From positions 1 through 64,000 of the forward strand of contig NZ_JAUMKC010000028.1 in NCBI RefSeq assembly GCF_030519355.1: DNA of 64,000 nt, in the 5' to 3' direction. Below, in pieces: positions 17,149 through 24,703 of the stretch. The notes below the pieces were generated by a model. That model made no database searches. It saw nothing but the letters and a program-made list of their open reading frames with translations, and had not been told where the DNA came from. The translations under genes were made by a program, and so were the position numbers. This DNA is from Mucilaginibacter sp. L3T2-6 (GTDB lineage Bacteria > Bacteroidota > Bacteroidia > Sphingobacteriales > Sphingobacteriaceae). Within the stretch, counting starts at the first letter, position 1; each line of letters opens with the position of its first letter.

Positions 17149-18132
17149 ATGAAAGCAGTAGTGATAACCCATCCCGGGGGTCCGGAAGTTTTGCATATAG
17201 AAGAAAGACCGATTCCGGCATATGGCCCGGATGAAGTATTAATAAAAGTCCATGCTTCTGGCATTAACCGGCCGGATGTTTTTCAGCGCAAAGGCAACTA
17301 TCCGCCGCCTGCGGGTGTACCGGCCGATATTCCGGGATTGGAGGTTGCCGGAATTGTTGCCGAAATCGGCGCAGCTGTAACCCGCTTGAAAGTCGGCGAT
17401 AAAATTTGCGCCCTGGTATCGGGCGGTGGCTATGCTGAATATTGTAATGTTCCTGAGGGCCAATGCCTGCCGGTTCCCGGTAATTTGAATTTTACTGAAG
17501 CCGCTTCCCTGCCCGAAACTTTTTTTACAGTTTGGAGCAATGTATTCGACAGAGGGCAATTAAAAGGCGATGAAACATTATTAGTACATGGCGGCTCAAG
17601 CGGAATTGGTGTTGCGGCCATACAAATGGGAAATACCCTCGGTCATAAAGTTTTCGTTACCGCCGGCAGTGATGATAAATGCAGGTTTTGCGAAGATTTA
17701 GGCGCAGCAAAAGCCATCAATTATAAAACAGAGAATTTTGCTGATGCAATAAAAGAGCTTACAGGCGGGAGAGGTGTAGATGTTATTTTGGATATGATAG
17801 GCGGCGATTATACACCCGGCAACCTGCAGTCTCTTGCCGAAGACGGCAGGCTGGTACTTATTAATACCATGAGTGGTAAAGACGTCCAGGTTGATCTATC
17901 AATAGTTATGCGCAGACGCTTAACCATTACCGGTTCCACCCTACGCGCAAGAGATACATCATTCAAATCTGCCATCGCCCAAAATCTTGAAAAAAATATC
18001 TGGCCGCTGGTTGAGTCAGGAAAAATAAAGCCGGTTATTTATGAAATCTTTCCTGCCGAAAAAGCGGCGAAAGCGCATAAGCTTATGGAAAGCAGCGAGC
18101 ATACAGGAAAGATAATTCTCAGTTGGAAATAA
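17149..18132 (+). CDS. NAD(P)H-quinone oxidoreductase (zinc-free MDR family, PIG3/QOR-like)
   Basis: A 327-residue medium-chain dehydrogenase/reductase. The N-terminal GroES-like domain (HPGGPEVL, GINRPDVFQRKGNYPPP) lacks the zinc ligands of alcohol dehydrogenases. The cofactor domain holds the HGGSSGIGVAAIQ nucleotide motif (about 147-160), and the GSTLRAR segment near 264 suits the NADPH-dependent quinone reductases. It reduces quinones or reactive enones with NAD(P)H in the cytosol. It follows the permease ghost and its terminator, so it needs its own promoter. Confidence 0.93.
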   Translation: MKAVVITHPGGPEVLHIEERPIPAYGPDEVLIKVHASGINRPDVFQRKGNYPPPAGVPADIPGLEVAGIVAEIGAAVTRLKVGDKICALVSGGGYAEYCNVPEGQCLPVPGNLNFTEAASLPETFFTVWSNVFDRGQLKGDETLLVHGGSSGIGVAAIQMGNTLGHKVFVTAGSDDKCRFCEDLGAAKAINYKTENFADAIKELTGGRGVDVILDMIGGDYTPGNLQSLAEDGRLVLINTMSGKDVQVDLSIVMRRRLTITGSTLRARDTSFKSAIAQNLEKNIWPLVESGKIKPVIYEIFPAEKAAKAHKLMESSEHTGKIILSWK

Positions 18133-18271
18133 GTACCTGCAGGCAATTGCGGTTGACAGGTTGCAGCCCTAAAAATCAATTGATTACCGCAGTAAACTAA
18201 TGCGAACCGCAAACCGTAAACTGCCGGCTAAAAAAATCCTGTGTTCTATTTTAATATTTGTTTATAAATCA

Positions 18272-18279
18272 TAACTTTG
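18272..18279 (+). promoter_or_regulatory. Candidate -7 box (TAACTTTG) of atpD
   Basis: It is an exact match to TAnnTTTG, 72 bases before the atpD ATG, giving a leader of about 65 bases. The -33 TTG is not obvious at the expected distance. Confidence 0.5.
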
Positions 18280-18350
18280 CGCTCCGAAACGAGCCGTATT
18301 TTTTGAGGCGTATTGTTTCGTAATAAATACTTTAAATTACCAGGTAATAT

Positions 18351-19856
18351 ATGCCAAACATTGGAAAAATATCACGGATCATCGGTCCGGTAGTTGACGT
18401 AAGCTTCGCTGACGACGCTCATCTTCCTAAAATTTATGACGCGTTAGAGATTACTAAAGAAAATGGTCAGAAAGTTGTATTAGAAGTACAGCAGCACTTA
18501 GGTGAAGACCGTGTTCGCGCCATCGCGATGGACTCGACCGACGGATTGCTTCGCGGCATGAAGGTTTTAGATACCGAATCGGCTATAAAAATGCCGGTTG
18601 GCGAAGCCATCAAAGGCCGTGTATTTAACGTGGTTGGCAGCGCTATCGACGGTATTGCCCAACTGGATAACAGCAATGGCCGCCCTATCCACGCTGCTCC
18701 TCCAAAATTTGAGGACCTTTCTACTGAAACAGAAGTACTATTTACAGGTATCAAGGTAATCGACTTGCTTGAGCCTTATGCAAAGGGTGGTAAGATCGGG
18801 TTGTTCGGTGGCGCCGGTGTAGGTAAAACCGTATTGATCCAGGAATTGATCAATAACATTGCAAAAGCGTACTCTGGTTTATCAGTATTCGCCGGTGTAG
18901 GCGAGCGTACCCGTGAAGGAAACGATTTACTTCGCGAGATGCTTGAATCAGGCATCATTAAATACGGCGATGCGTTTATGCACTCGATGGAAGAAGGCGG
19001 CTGGGATTTGAGCAAAGTGGATAACGAAGCGCTTAAAGATTCGAAAGCTACTTTCGTATTTGGCCAGATGAACGAGCCTCCTGGTGCACGCGCACGTGTG
19101 GCACTTTCAGGTTTAACTATTGCTGAATATTTCCGCGATGGTGACGCAGAAGGAAAGGGCCGTGATATATTATTCTTTATCGATAACATCTTCCGCTTTA
19201 CACAGGCAGGCTCCGAAGTATCGGCGCTGCTTGGCCGTATGCCTTCAGCGGTAGGTTATCAGCCAACACTCGCAACTGAGATGGGTGGCATGCAGGAGCG
19301 TATTACTTCTACTAAACGCGGTTCAATCACTTCAGTTCAGGCTGTGTACGTACCTGCTGACGACTTGACCGACCCTGCACCTGCTACTACTTTCGCCCAC
19401 TTGGACGCCACTACCGTACTTTCACGTAAAATTGCCGAGCTTGGTATTTATCCTGCGGTGGATCCACTGGATTCAACCTCACGTATTCTCAGCCCTGCTA
19501 TTTTAGGTGACGAACACTATAACACAGCACAACGCGTAAAAGAAACTCTGCAGCGCTACAAAGAGCTTCAGGATATTATCGCCATCCTCGGTATGGACGA
19601 GTTGAGCGAGGAGGATAAACTGGTTGTATCGCGCGCACGCCGTGTACAGCGTTTCCTTTCTCAGCCTTTCCATGTGGCCGAGCAGTTTACCGGCTTAAAA
19701 GGTGTGTTGGTTGACATCAAGGATACCATCAAAGGCTTTAACATGATCATGGATGGTGAAGTGGATGAATATCCTGAAGCTGCATTCAACCTTGTAGGCA
19801 GCATCGAAGAAGCTATTGAAAAAGGAAAGAAATTATTAGCAGAAGCGAACAATTAA
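18351..19856 (+). CDS. atpD: F0F1 ATP synthase subunit beta
   Basis: A 501-residue catalytic subunit of the F1 head. The P-loop GGAGVGKTVLIQE (about 151-163), the GERTREGNDL segment, the Walker B region (ILFFIDNIFRFTQAG) and the DELSEED-type loop (MDELSEEDK, about 410) are intact. Transcribed with atpC. The other ATP synthase genes are absent, and such separation of atpD-atpC from the main atp operon is common in Bacteroidota. Confidence 0.98.
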   Translation: MPNIGKISRIIGPVVDVSFADDAHLPKIYDALEITKENGQKVVLEVQQHLGEDRVRAIAMDSTDGLLRGMKVLDTESAIKMPVGEAIKGRVFNVVGSAIDGIAQLDNSNGRPIHAAPPKFEDLSTETEVLFTGIKVIDLLEPYAKGGKIGLFGGAGVGKTVLIQELINNIAKAYSGLSVFAGVGERTREGNDLLREMLESGIIKYGDAFMHSMEEGGWDLSKVDNEALKDSKATFVFGQMNEPPGARARVALSGLTIAEYFRDGDAEGKGRDILFFIDNIFRFTQAGSEVSALLGRMPSAVGYQPTLATEMGGMQERITSTKRGSITSVQAVYVPADDLTDPAPATTFAHLDATTVLSRKIAELGIYPAVDPLDSTSRILSPAILGDEHYNTAQRVKETLQRYKELQDIIAILGMDELSEEDKLVVSRARRVQRFLSQPFHVAEQFTGLKGVLVDIKDTIKGFNMIMDGEVDEYPEAAFNLVGSIEEAIEKGKKLLAEANN

Positions 19857-19858
19857 TG

Positions 19859-19965
19859 TACGGATGCGGGGATGTGCGGATGTGCTAATAAGGCTTCATC
19901 TGCACATCTTTTAAAGCTCTTTCATTAATAATCCGCACATTTGCATATCCGCACATTCGCACATC
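19859..19965. repeat. Intergenic inverted-repeat element, family A, copy 2
   Basis: The short spacer between atpD and atpC is filled by GATGTGCGGATGTGC on the left and ATCCGCACATTCGCACAT on the right, with another ATCTGCACATC in the middle. It lies inside an operon, so it is transcribed and could fold between the two cistrons. Confidence 0.65.
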
Positions 19966-19971
19966 AATAAA

Positions 19972-20226
19972 ATGACACTAGAAATCCTTACTCCCGATAA
20001 AACAGTTTACGAAGGCGAAGCTACTTCGGTGACCCTTCCCGGTACATTGGGATTTTTTGAGATATTGAATCACCACGCGCCTATCATCTCTACTTTGGAA
20101 GATGGTAAGGTAACTATCCGTGGCGGCAGCGCAGGCAAAGAAGAAACATTGTTTATTAAAGGCGGCGTTGTGGAAGCATCAAATAATAAGGTTGTTATCC
20201 TCGCCGAAGGTATTCAGCAGAAGTAA
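19972..20226 (+). CDS. atpC: F0F1 ATP synthase subunit epsilon (short form)
   Basis: An 84-residue protein corresponding to the N-terminal beta-sandwich of epsilon (LEILTPDKTVYEGEA, LPGTLGFFEILNHHAPI). It contacts gamma and the c-ring. The C-terminal helical hairpin that brakes ATP hydrolysis in E. coli and Bacillus is absent; the frame ends naturally after GIQQK, followed by a terminator, so this is not a truncation by mutation. Short epsilons are usual in Bacteroidota. Confidence 0.95.
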   Translation: MTLEILTPDKTVYEGEATSVTLPGTLGFFEILNHHAPIISTLEDGKVTIRGGSAGKEETLFIKGGVVEASNNKVVILAEGIQQK

Positions 20227-20255
20227 CTCTCTTTCCCCCGATTTAAGAAAAATAG

Positions 20256-20285
20256 TCCCTGGTCAGTTTGACCGGGGATTTTTTT
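20256..20285 (+). terminator. Rho-independent terminator of atpDC
   Basis: TCCCTGGTCA (20256-20265) pairs with TGACCGGGGA (20269-20278) with one G-T wobble, then seven T residues. Confidence 0.9.
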
Positions 20286-20368
20286 GTTTTCTGATCCGGG
20301 ATTTTCAACTTTCTTTAGCTTTTCAAGGCGTCCCGTGGTGCCCGGCCGTTTTCAGAATTCAGGCATGG

Positions 20369-20968
20369 CTATCCGTGAATGGTCTCAGACTTTCCATAGT
20401 TTTTCACGACCTCCGCCTCGTATTCGAGGTATTGTTTCCAGCGTTTGTCTACATCTACGCCGCTGGCATATTTTTTTGCGAGGCGTATAAACGTTGCGTA
20501 ATGTGTTGCTTCACTAATCATCAATTCATGATAAAACGCCGACAACTGCTCATCATTGATGTTTTCTGACAATACTTTAAAGCGTTCGCAGCTCCGGGCC
20601 TCTATCATTGCTGAAAACAGTAACCGGTCCACCAGTTGTTCAGACCGGCTGCCTCCGGCGACGATAAACTTCCGCAGCTCGTTTACATAGTCATCTTTGC
20701 GCTCGCGGCCGAGCACAAACCCTCTTTCAAGAATGATGTCATGCACGCGCTTAAAATGATCCATTTCCTCTTGCACCAACGCGGCCATTTCCTGCACCAG
20801 GTCAGATAAATTAGGATTTTGTACGATGAGCGTAATTGCATTACTGGCGGCCTTTTGTTCGCAAAAAGCATGATCAGTCAGAAGCTCTTCGATGTTACTT
20901 TCGACGACATTCTTAACCCAAAGCGGATCGGTAGGTAATTGCAATTTAAGTATGGTTTTCTCGCTCAC
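20369..20968 (-). CDS. miaE: tRNA-(ms2io6A)-hydroxylase MiaE
   Basis: A 199-residue ferritin-like di-iron monooxygenase that hydroxylates the isopentenyl group of ms2i6A37 in tRNA. The carboxylate-bridged iron ligands are visible as E..H pairs: FCEQKAAS (about 36), EEMDHFKRVHD (about 67-77), MIEARSCERF (about 120) and SEATHYATF (about 152). The reading frame starts with GTG at 20968, five bases after a TATCTTTG box, so the mRNA may be leaderless; no other in-frame ATG precedes the first iron ligand. Confidence 0.93.
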   Translation of the reverse strand: MSEKTILKLQLPTDPLWVKNVVESNIEELLTDHAFCEQKAASNAITLIVQNPNLSDLVQEMAALVQEEMDHFKRVHDIILERGFVLGRERKDDYVNELRKFIVAGGSRSEQLVDRLLFSAMIEARSCERFKVLSENINDEQLSAFYHELMISEATHYATFIRLAKKYASGVDVDKRWKQYLEYEAEVVKNYGKSETIHG

Positions 20969-20972
20969 GGTA

Positions 20973-20980
20973 CAAAGATA
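20973..20980 (-). promoter_or_regulatory. Candidate -7 box (TATCTTTG) of miaE
   Basis: It matches TAnnTTTG on the minus strand and ends four bases before the GTG start, placing the transcription start at or next to the start codon. Confidence 0.5.
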
Positions 20981-21103
20981 ATTTTATTGAGGCTAACGGC
21001 GAAAGCAAATAGAATTAAGCAGTACCTGAAAATCAATTTGAATATTACAAAAACAATCCTCTTTTTAATTTTATTTATTAATTATTAACCAAAAAGAAAA
21101 ATA

Positions 21104-21448
21104 ATGGAGAATCACGATCATACTGCGCTAATTAAGCTTTTGCTTGATTGTGCCCTTGCCTGCGAGAACTGTGCCGCCGAATGCCTGAGAGAAAACGATG
21201 TTGCGCCGATGGTAAGGTGTATAAGCATCGACAGGGATTGCTCAGATATATGTACGCAAGCCGCCAGGCTATTGCAGCGCAAATCAGAAATAGCGCATCA
21301 ATACTTATTATTATGTGAAGAGATGTGCCAAATGTGCGCGGATGAGTGCGCCATGCATGAACATGATCATTGCCGGCAATGCGCAGCGGTTTGCCGCAAA
21401 TGCGCAGCCGCATGCCATGCACATCATCAGCCAATAACGCAGGATTAA
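21104..21448 (+). CDS. Four-helix-bundle copper-binding protein (Csp-like, DUF326)
   Basis: A 114-residue protein with cysteines spaced along helices: CALACENCAAEC (about 13-24), CISIDRDCSDIC, CEEMCQMCADEC (about 71-82) and CRQCAAVCRKCAAAC (about 90-104). This is the layout of the cytosolic copper-storage proteins (Csp3/YhjQ group), where Cys-lined helices bind many Cu(I) ions inside a bundle. There is no signal peptide, so it is cytosolic. His residues near the C-terminus could add sites. No copper pump or CueR-type regulator is adjacent. Confidence 0.92.
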   Translation: MENHDHTALIKLLLDCALACENCAAECLRENDVAPMVRCISIDRDCSDICTQAARLLQRKSEIAHQYLLLCEEMCQMCADECAMHEHDHCRQCAAVCRKCAAACHAHHQPITQD

Positions 21449-21477
21449 TGCCAGGGGCAACAGAGTTACGCTTCCTT

Positions 21478-22053
21478 CTACTTTCCGTACAAATTTTTTG
21501 CCTCGATGAAGTTAAGTACGGAATCCGGCACGAAGTATTGAACGTTCTTTTTCTCGGCAAGCGACTTACGGATAAACGTTGCCGATAATTCCATCAACGG
21601 CGTCATGGTTATAGTAACAGATGGATGGGTGGCAAGATCAGTATTTTCATAACCAGGACGCGGGTAAACGAATATCTGGTAATCACGAAGGATGAGTTTA
21701 TAATTCTTCCATTTGGGCAGCGATACCAGGTTATCTGAACCCATGATCAGTGCAAAATCGTGCTGTGGGTATTTTTCTTTCAGATAAGTAAGCGTATCGA
21801 TCGTATAGGATGGTTGGGGCAATTTTAGCTCTACGTCACTAACCTGGATATTGTTAGAATTATCAGTAGCCAGTTTGCACATTTCCAGCCTGTCGTAGGT
21901 ATTAGCCAGATCGCCGTACTTTTTTAAGGGATTTTGAGGAGACACAACCAGCCAGACTTTGTCGAGGGCTGTGTAATTAGCCATATAGTTAGCTATAATC
22001 AGGTGTCCAACGTGAACAGGGTTAAACGACCCAAATAGTAATCCTATTTTCAT
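21478..22053 (-). CDS. nadD: Nicotinate-nucleotide adenylyltransferase
   Basis: A 191-residue enzyme that joins NaMN and ATP to deamido-NAD. The nucleotidyltransferase motif GSFNPVHVGHL is at residues 8-18, and the ATP-binding LSATFIRKSL (ISSTxIR type) is near 163. Length is typical. It is 62 bases after gmk on the same strand; the gene order yicC-gmk-nadD suggests one transcript. Confidence 0.96.
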   Translation of the reverse strand: MKIGLLFGSFNPVHVGHLIIANYMANYTALDKVWLVVSPQNPLKKYGDLANTYDRLEMCKLATDNSNNIQVSDVELKLPQPSYTIDTLTYLKEKYPQHDFALIMGSDNLVSLPKWKNYKLILRDYQIFVYPRPGYENTDLATHPSVTITMTPLMELSATFIRKSLAEKKNVQYFVPDSVLNFIEAKNLYGK

Positions 22054-22115
22054 GTTTGTTCATGGTTAATTGAGTTAAAAATTAGGATGGTTGTCCCTGT
22101 ACCATCAACTATGAA

Positions 22116-22691
22116 CTATTTCTGCGACAGAAAATGCTTTACCAACTCCTCAGCTTCTGCACATGCCGTTTGAAGGTCGTGATTTTTCAGGATAATATCA
22201 AATTGCGGGGCATAATTCAGCTCTTTTTCTGCCTTGACAAAGCGCTCTGCTAACTTTTCCTCGCTGTCTGTACCGCGACCCGCCAGGCGTTCTTTAAGGA
22301 CCTCTAATGACGGTGGCTGTACGAATATAGCCAATGCCTGCCCATCGTATTTACGTTTGAGGTGAAGGCCTCCTTCTACATCTATATCGAATATCACCGA
22401 TTTACCCTGCTGCCATATACGCTCAATTTCCTCACGCAGGGTACCATAAAATGTGCCGCTGTACACTTCCTCAAATTCAACAAAATGTTTTTTTGCAATA
22501 CGGTGCAAAAATTCTTCCTTGCTGATGAAATAATAATCCTTGCCGTGTACTTCATCGCCCCGGGGGGCGCGGGTAGTCGCAGAGATGGAAAACTCAAGCC
22601 CGGGCACTTTTTTAAGCAGGTGATGAACTATTGTAGTTTTACCCGCCCCGGACGGCGCTGAAAATATAATGAGTTTACCTTCCTTGGTCAT
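22116..22691 (-). CDS. gmk: Guanylate kinase
   Basis: A 191-residue enzyme phosphorylating GMP to GDP. P-loop FSAPSGAGKTT lies near residue 9, the GMP-binding TTRAPRGDEVHGKDYYF segment follows, and the LID/R-rich region is intact. A longer frame to 22745 adds 18 residues (Thr-rich) that do not belong to the family and overlap the repeat element, so the ATG at 22691 is used. Confidence 0.96.
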   Translation of the reverse strand: MTKEGKLIIFSAPSGAGKTTIVHHLLKKVPGLEFSISATTRAPRGDEVHGKDYYFISKEEFLHRIAKKHFVEFEEVYSGTFYGTLREEIERIWQQGKSVIFDIDVEGGLHLKRKYDGQALAIFVQPPSLEVLKERLAGRGTDSEEKLAERFVKAEKELNYAPQFDIILKNHDLQTACAEAEELVKHFLSQK

Positions 22692-22776
22692 TAGTGTTGT
22701 AAGGGTTTCAGTAGTTGCAAAAGTTGTATTGGTTAAGATGTTCAACTACTACAACATCTGCAACCACTTTAACTAC
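22692..22776. repeat. Intergenic element, family B (GTTGTA / TACAAC rich), copy 1
   Basis: The 84-bp spacer between yicC and gmk begins with GTTGTAAGGG and GTAGTTGCAAAAGTTGTA and ends with CAACTACTACAACATCTGCA and ACTACTACAATACG, so the two halves are imperfect inverted repeats. The TACAAC/TGCAAC words recur in the tandem array at 48240-48302. Confidence 0.5.
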
Positions 22777-23651
22777 TACAATACGTTTAGTAGCTGTTCT
22801 TTAATTTTTTCCAGTTCTTCCTTCATGCCAACCACCAGTTTTTGCATGTTGGCATCGTTGGCTTTTGAGCCGAGCGTGTTCACTTCGCGGCCGATCTCCT
22901 GTGAAATAAAGCTGAGCTTCTTACCATTTGCATCGTCGTTTTTCAAGGTCTCCAGGAAATATTCGCAATGGGTTTTAAGCCTGATCTTTTCTTCTGTAAC
23001 ATCAAGCTTGTCGATGTAATAGATCAGTTCCTGCTCAAAACGGTTTTGATCAATGTTCTCCCGGCCTACTGCTTCGCTCAAAAACTGGTTCAGGCGTTCC
23101 TTTATTACGGGTACCCGTTTTGGTTCTTCAATTTCGACCAATTCCAGGTTTTTCATAATGACGCTGATACGGTATTTCAGATCATTTTCCAAAACATTGC
23201 CTTCGTCGCTCCTGAATTGCTGAAATTCAGCCAATGCCTGCTGATAGGTTTTCTCGGCAACTTTCCACTCTTCTTCTGATGCTGTTTCCTCTTCGTATTT
23301 TACCACTTCCGGTAAGGTTAAAGCCAGTTGCAGCAAGTTACCTCCCGGTTCGTTTAAGTCAACGCTCACGGCTTTTAACTGCTCATAATAATGTTTCAGC
23401 AATTCTTTATCAATGCCGGCTGCATTTACCGTGGTATTTGCTTTTTCTACAGTTATCGAAAGGTTCACCTTGCCGCGCTCAATTTGCTTGCTGCAATCAT
23501 TACGCAGCTGAAACTCTTTTTCGGCGAAGGTTTTGGGCAGACGTAACGACAGTTCCAGAAATTTACTGTTAAGAGATTTTATTTCGACTGTATATTTTGC
23601 TCCATCAGAGTCGATGCTGGCAATTCCATAGCCCGTCATGGATTTTATCAT
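22776..23651 (-). CDS. YicC/YloC-family endoribonuclease
   Basis: A 291-residue protein of the YicC family, now known as an endoribonuclease acting in small-RNA and mRNA turnover. Diagnostic ends are present: MIKSMTGYG at the N-terminus and the C-terminal domain SFISQEIGREVNTLGSKANDANMQKLVVGMKEELEKIKEQ (DUF1732; quoted in part: REVNTLGSKAND). The ATG at 23651 is preferred to a TTG two codons earlier. A TATCTTTG box ends three bases before this ATG, implying a leaderless mRNA. It heads the yicC-gmk-nadD set. Confidence 0.94.
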   Translation of the reverse strand: MIKSMTGYGIASIDSDGAKYTVEIKSLNSKFLELSLRLPKTFAEKEFQLRNDCSKQIERGKVNLSITVEKANTTVNAAGIDKELLKHYYEQLKAVSVDLNEPGGNLLQLALTLPEVVKYEEETASEEEWKVAEKTYQQALAEFQQFRSDEGNVLENDLKYRISVIMKNLELVEIEEPKRVPVIKERLNQFLSEAVGRENIDQNRFEQELIYYIDKLDVTEEKIRLKTHCEYFLETLKNDDANGKKLSFISQEIGREVNTLGSKANDANMQKLVVGMKEELEKIKEQLLNVL

Positions 23652-23654
23652 GCG

Positions 23655-23662
23655 CAAAGATA
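23655..23662 (-). promoter_or_regulatory. Candidate -7 box (TATCTTTG) of yicC
   Basis: It is an exact TAnnTTTG match on the minus strand; the predicted start of transcription falls on the start codon of yicC. Confidence 0.5.
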
Positions 23663-23860
23663 GAGTTTTTAGTCGGAAAAGTCAGAAAAGTCCGGAAGCC
23701 TTGAAGACGCTGCAATTGAGCATTCTGCGCCGAGCCACAACTAAAAATGATAGCTTATCAACTCTTATCCCCGTAAATTCCTCTTTCGAACTTTTCTGAC
23801 TGCCAAACTTCCAGACGCCATCTTTAACACTTTTTTACATTTACTGTGGGATGTAATTTT

Positions 23861-23868
23861 TAACTTTG
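23861..23868 (+). promoter_or_regulatory. Candidate -7 box (TAACTTTG) of the carboxypeptidase-regulatory-like gene
   Basis: It is an exact TAnnTTTG match ending eight bases before the ATG at 23876, again predicting a leaderless or nearly leaderless transcript. Confidence 0.5.
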
Positions 23869-23875
23869 TTGTTAC

Positions 23876-24631
23876 ATGCGCTTTAGGTTTTTTTTAATTA
23901 GTGTGTTTTGCATGGGCTTTATGTTCATGGCAAGAGCGCAGGAAACATTTGTTGTGAAGGGAGTTATCTCGCGTAACATCAGTGTTGAGCGGCTTGCCCA
24001 GGTGCTGATTACCAATTTGCGCACTAAAGAAATCATGATGAGCGACGATCTGGGCTGGTTTTCTATCAAGGCCGCTATTGGCGATACGCTTCTTTTTAAT
24101 AAACTTAAATATACCGACCAGAAAGTAGTCATTACGGCTAAGGGCGATATACCTGTTTACATGCAGCCTGAGATTCAGCTCGACCAGGTGACGATCCAGG
24201 GGCAGACCAAAAAGCAGGAATTGAAAGATGTTATGGCTGATTACCGCAAACAAGGCATCTACTATAATGGTAAACCACCGATAACTTCTTTCTTAACCTC
24301 GCCACTCACCGGTTTATACGAGCTTTTCGGCAAAGGGCCGGGACAGGCACGACGTTTTGCCGCCTTTTCAAAAGGCGAGCTGGAATTTGCCGAAATACGC
24401 AGAAGATATAATCTGCCCATGGTAATGCGTGTAACAGGGGCCGACAGTGCCAAAGCAAAAGGCTTTATGGAATATTACACACCATCTTTTGAAGACCTTA
24501 AAGAATGGAACGATTATGAGCTTATCAGGCAAGTCAGGAAATCGTTTGAATATTATGATAAATCGCCTGACAAAATTAAGCTGCAGGAGCTGAACCACCC
24601 CTCTTTAAAACCTAAAGACCAACCGGAATAA
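23876..24631 (+). CDS. Exported CarboxypepD_reg-like domain protein
   Basis: A 251-residue protein with a signal peptide (residues 1-21, MFMARA-QE). Residues 22-105 resemble the carboxypeptidase-D regulatory-like beta-sandwich found at the N-terminus of SusC/TonB receptors (VVKGVISR...VLITNLRTKEIMMSDDLGWFSIKAAIGDTL; key words VKGVI, SDDLGWFSI). The rest is charged and without recognised motifs (KKQELKDVMADYRKQGIYY; CNA-like features are absent). It is an outer-surface or periplasmic protein of unknown role, as a stand-alone gene with its own strong terminator. Confidence 0.8.
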   Translation: MRFRFFLISVFCMGFMFMARAQETFVVKGVISRNISVERLAQVLITNLRTKEIMMSDDLGWFSIKAAIGDTLLFNKLKYTDQKVVITAKGDIPVYMQPEIQLDQVTIQGQTKKQELKDVMADYRKQGIYYNGKPPITSFLTSPLTGLYELFGKGPGQARRFAAFSKGELEFAEIRRRYNLPMVMRVTGADSAKAKGFMEYYTPSFEDLKEWNDYELIRQVRKSFEYYDKSPDKIKLQELNHPSLKPKDQPE

Positions 24632-24669
24632 GTTAGCCTGGGAGATCTTGAGATATTGCTTTTAGTCAA

Positions 24670-24703
24670 CTGCCGCAGGTTTCGTTCCTGCGGCAGCTTT
24701 TTT
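24670..24703 (+). terminator. Rho-independent terminator
   Basis: CTGCCGCAGG (24670-24679) and CCTGCGGCAG (24687-24696) form a perfect 10-bp stem, followed by C and a T-run. The polarity fits the plus-strand gene; on the minus strand there is no T-run after the stem. Confidence 0.92.

Noticed and set aside
16948..17196. Minus-strand 82-codon frame over the permease remnant
   Set aside because: Antisense to the recognisable permease tail and the start of the quinone reductase gene; no features.
24670..24703. Bidirectional terminator for parC
   Set aside because: The stem lacks a T-run in the minus-strand direction, and it lies directly at the parC stop; only the plus-strand role is supported.
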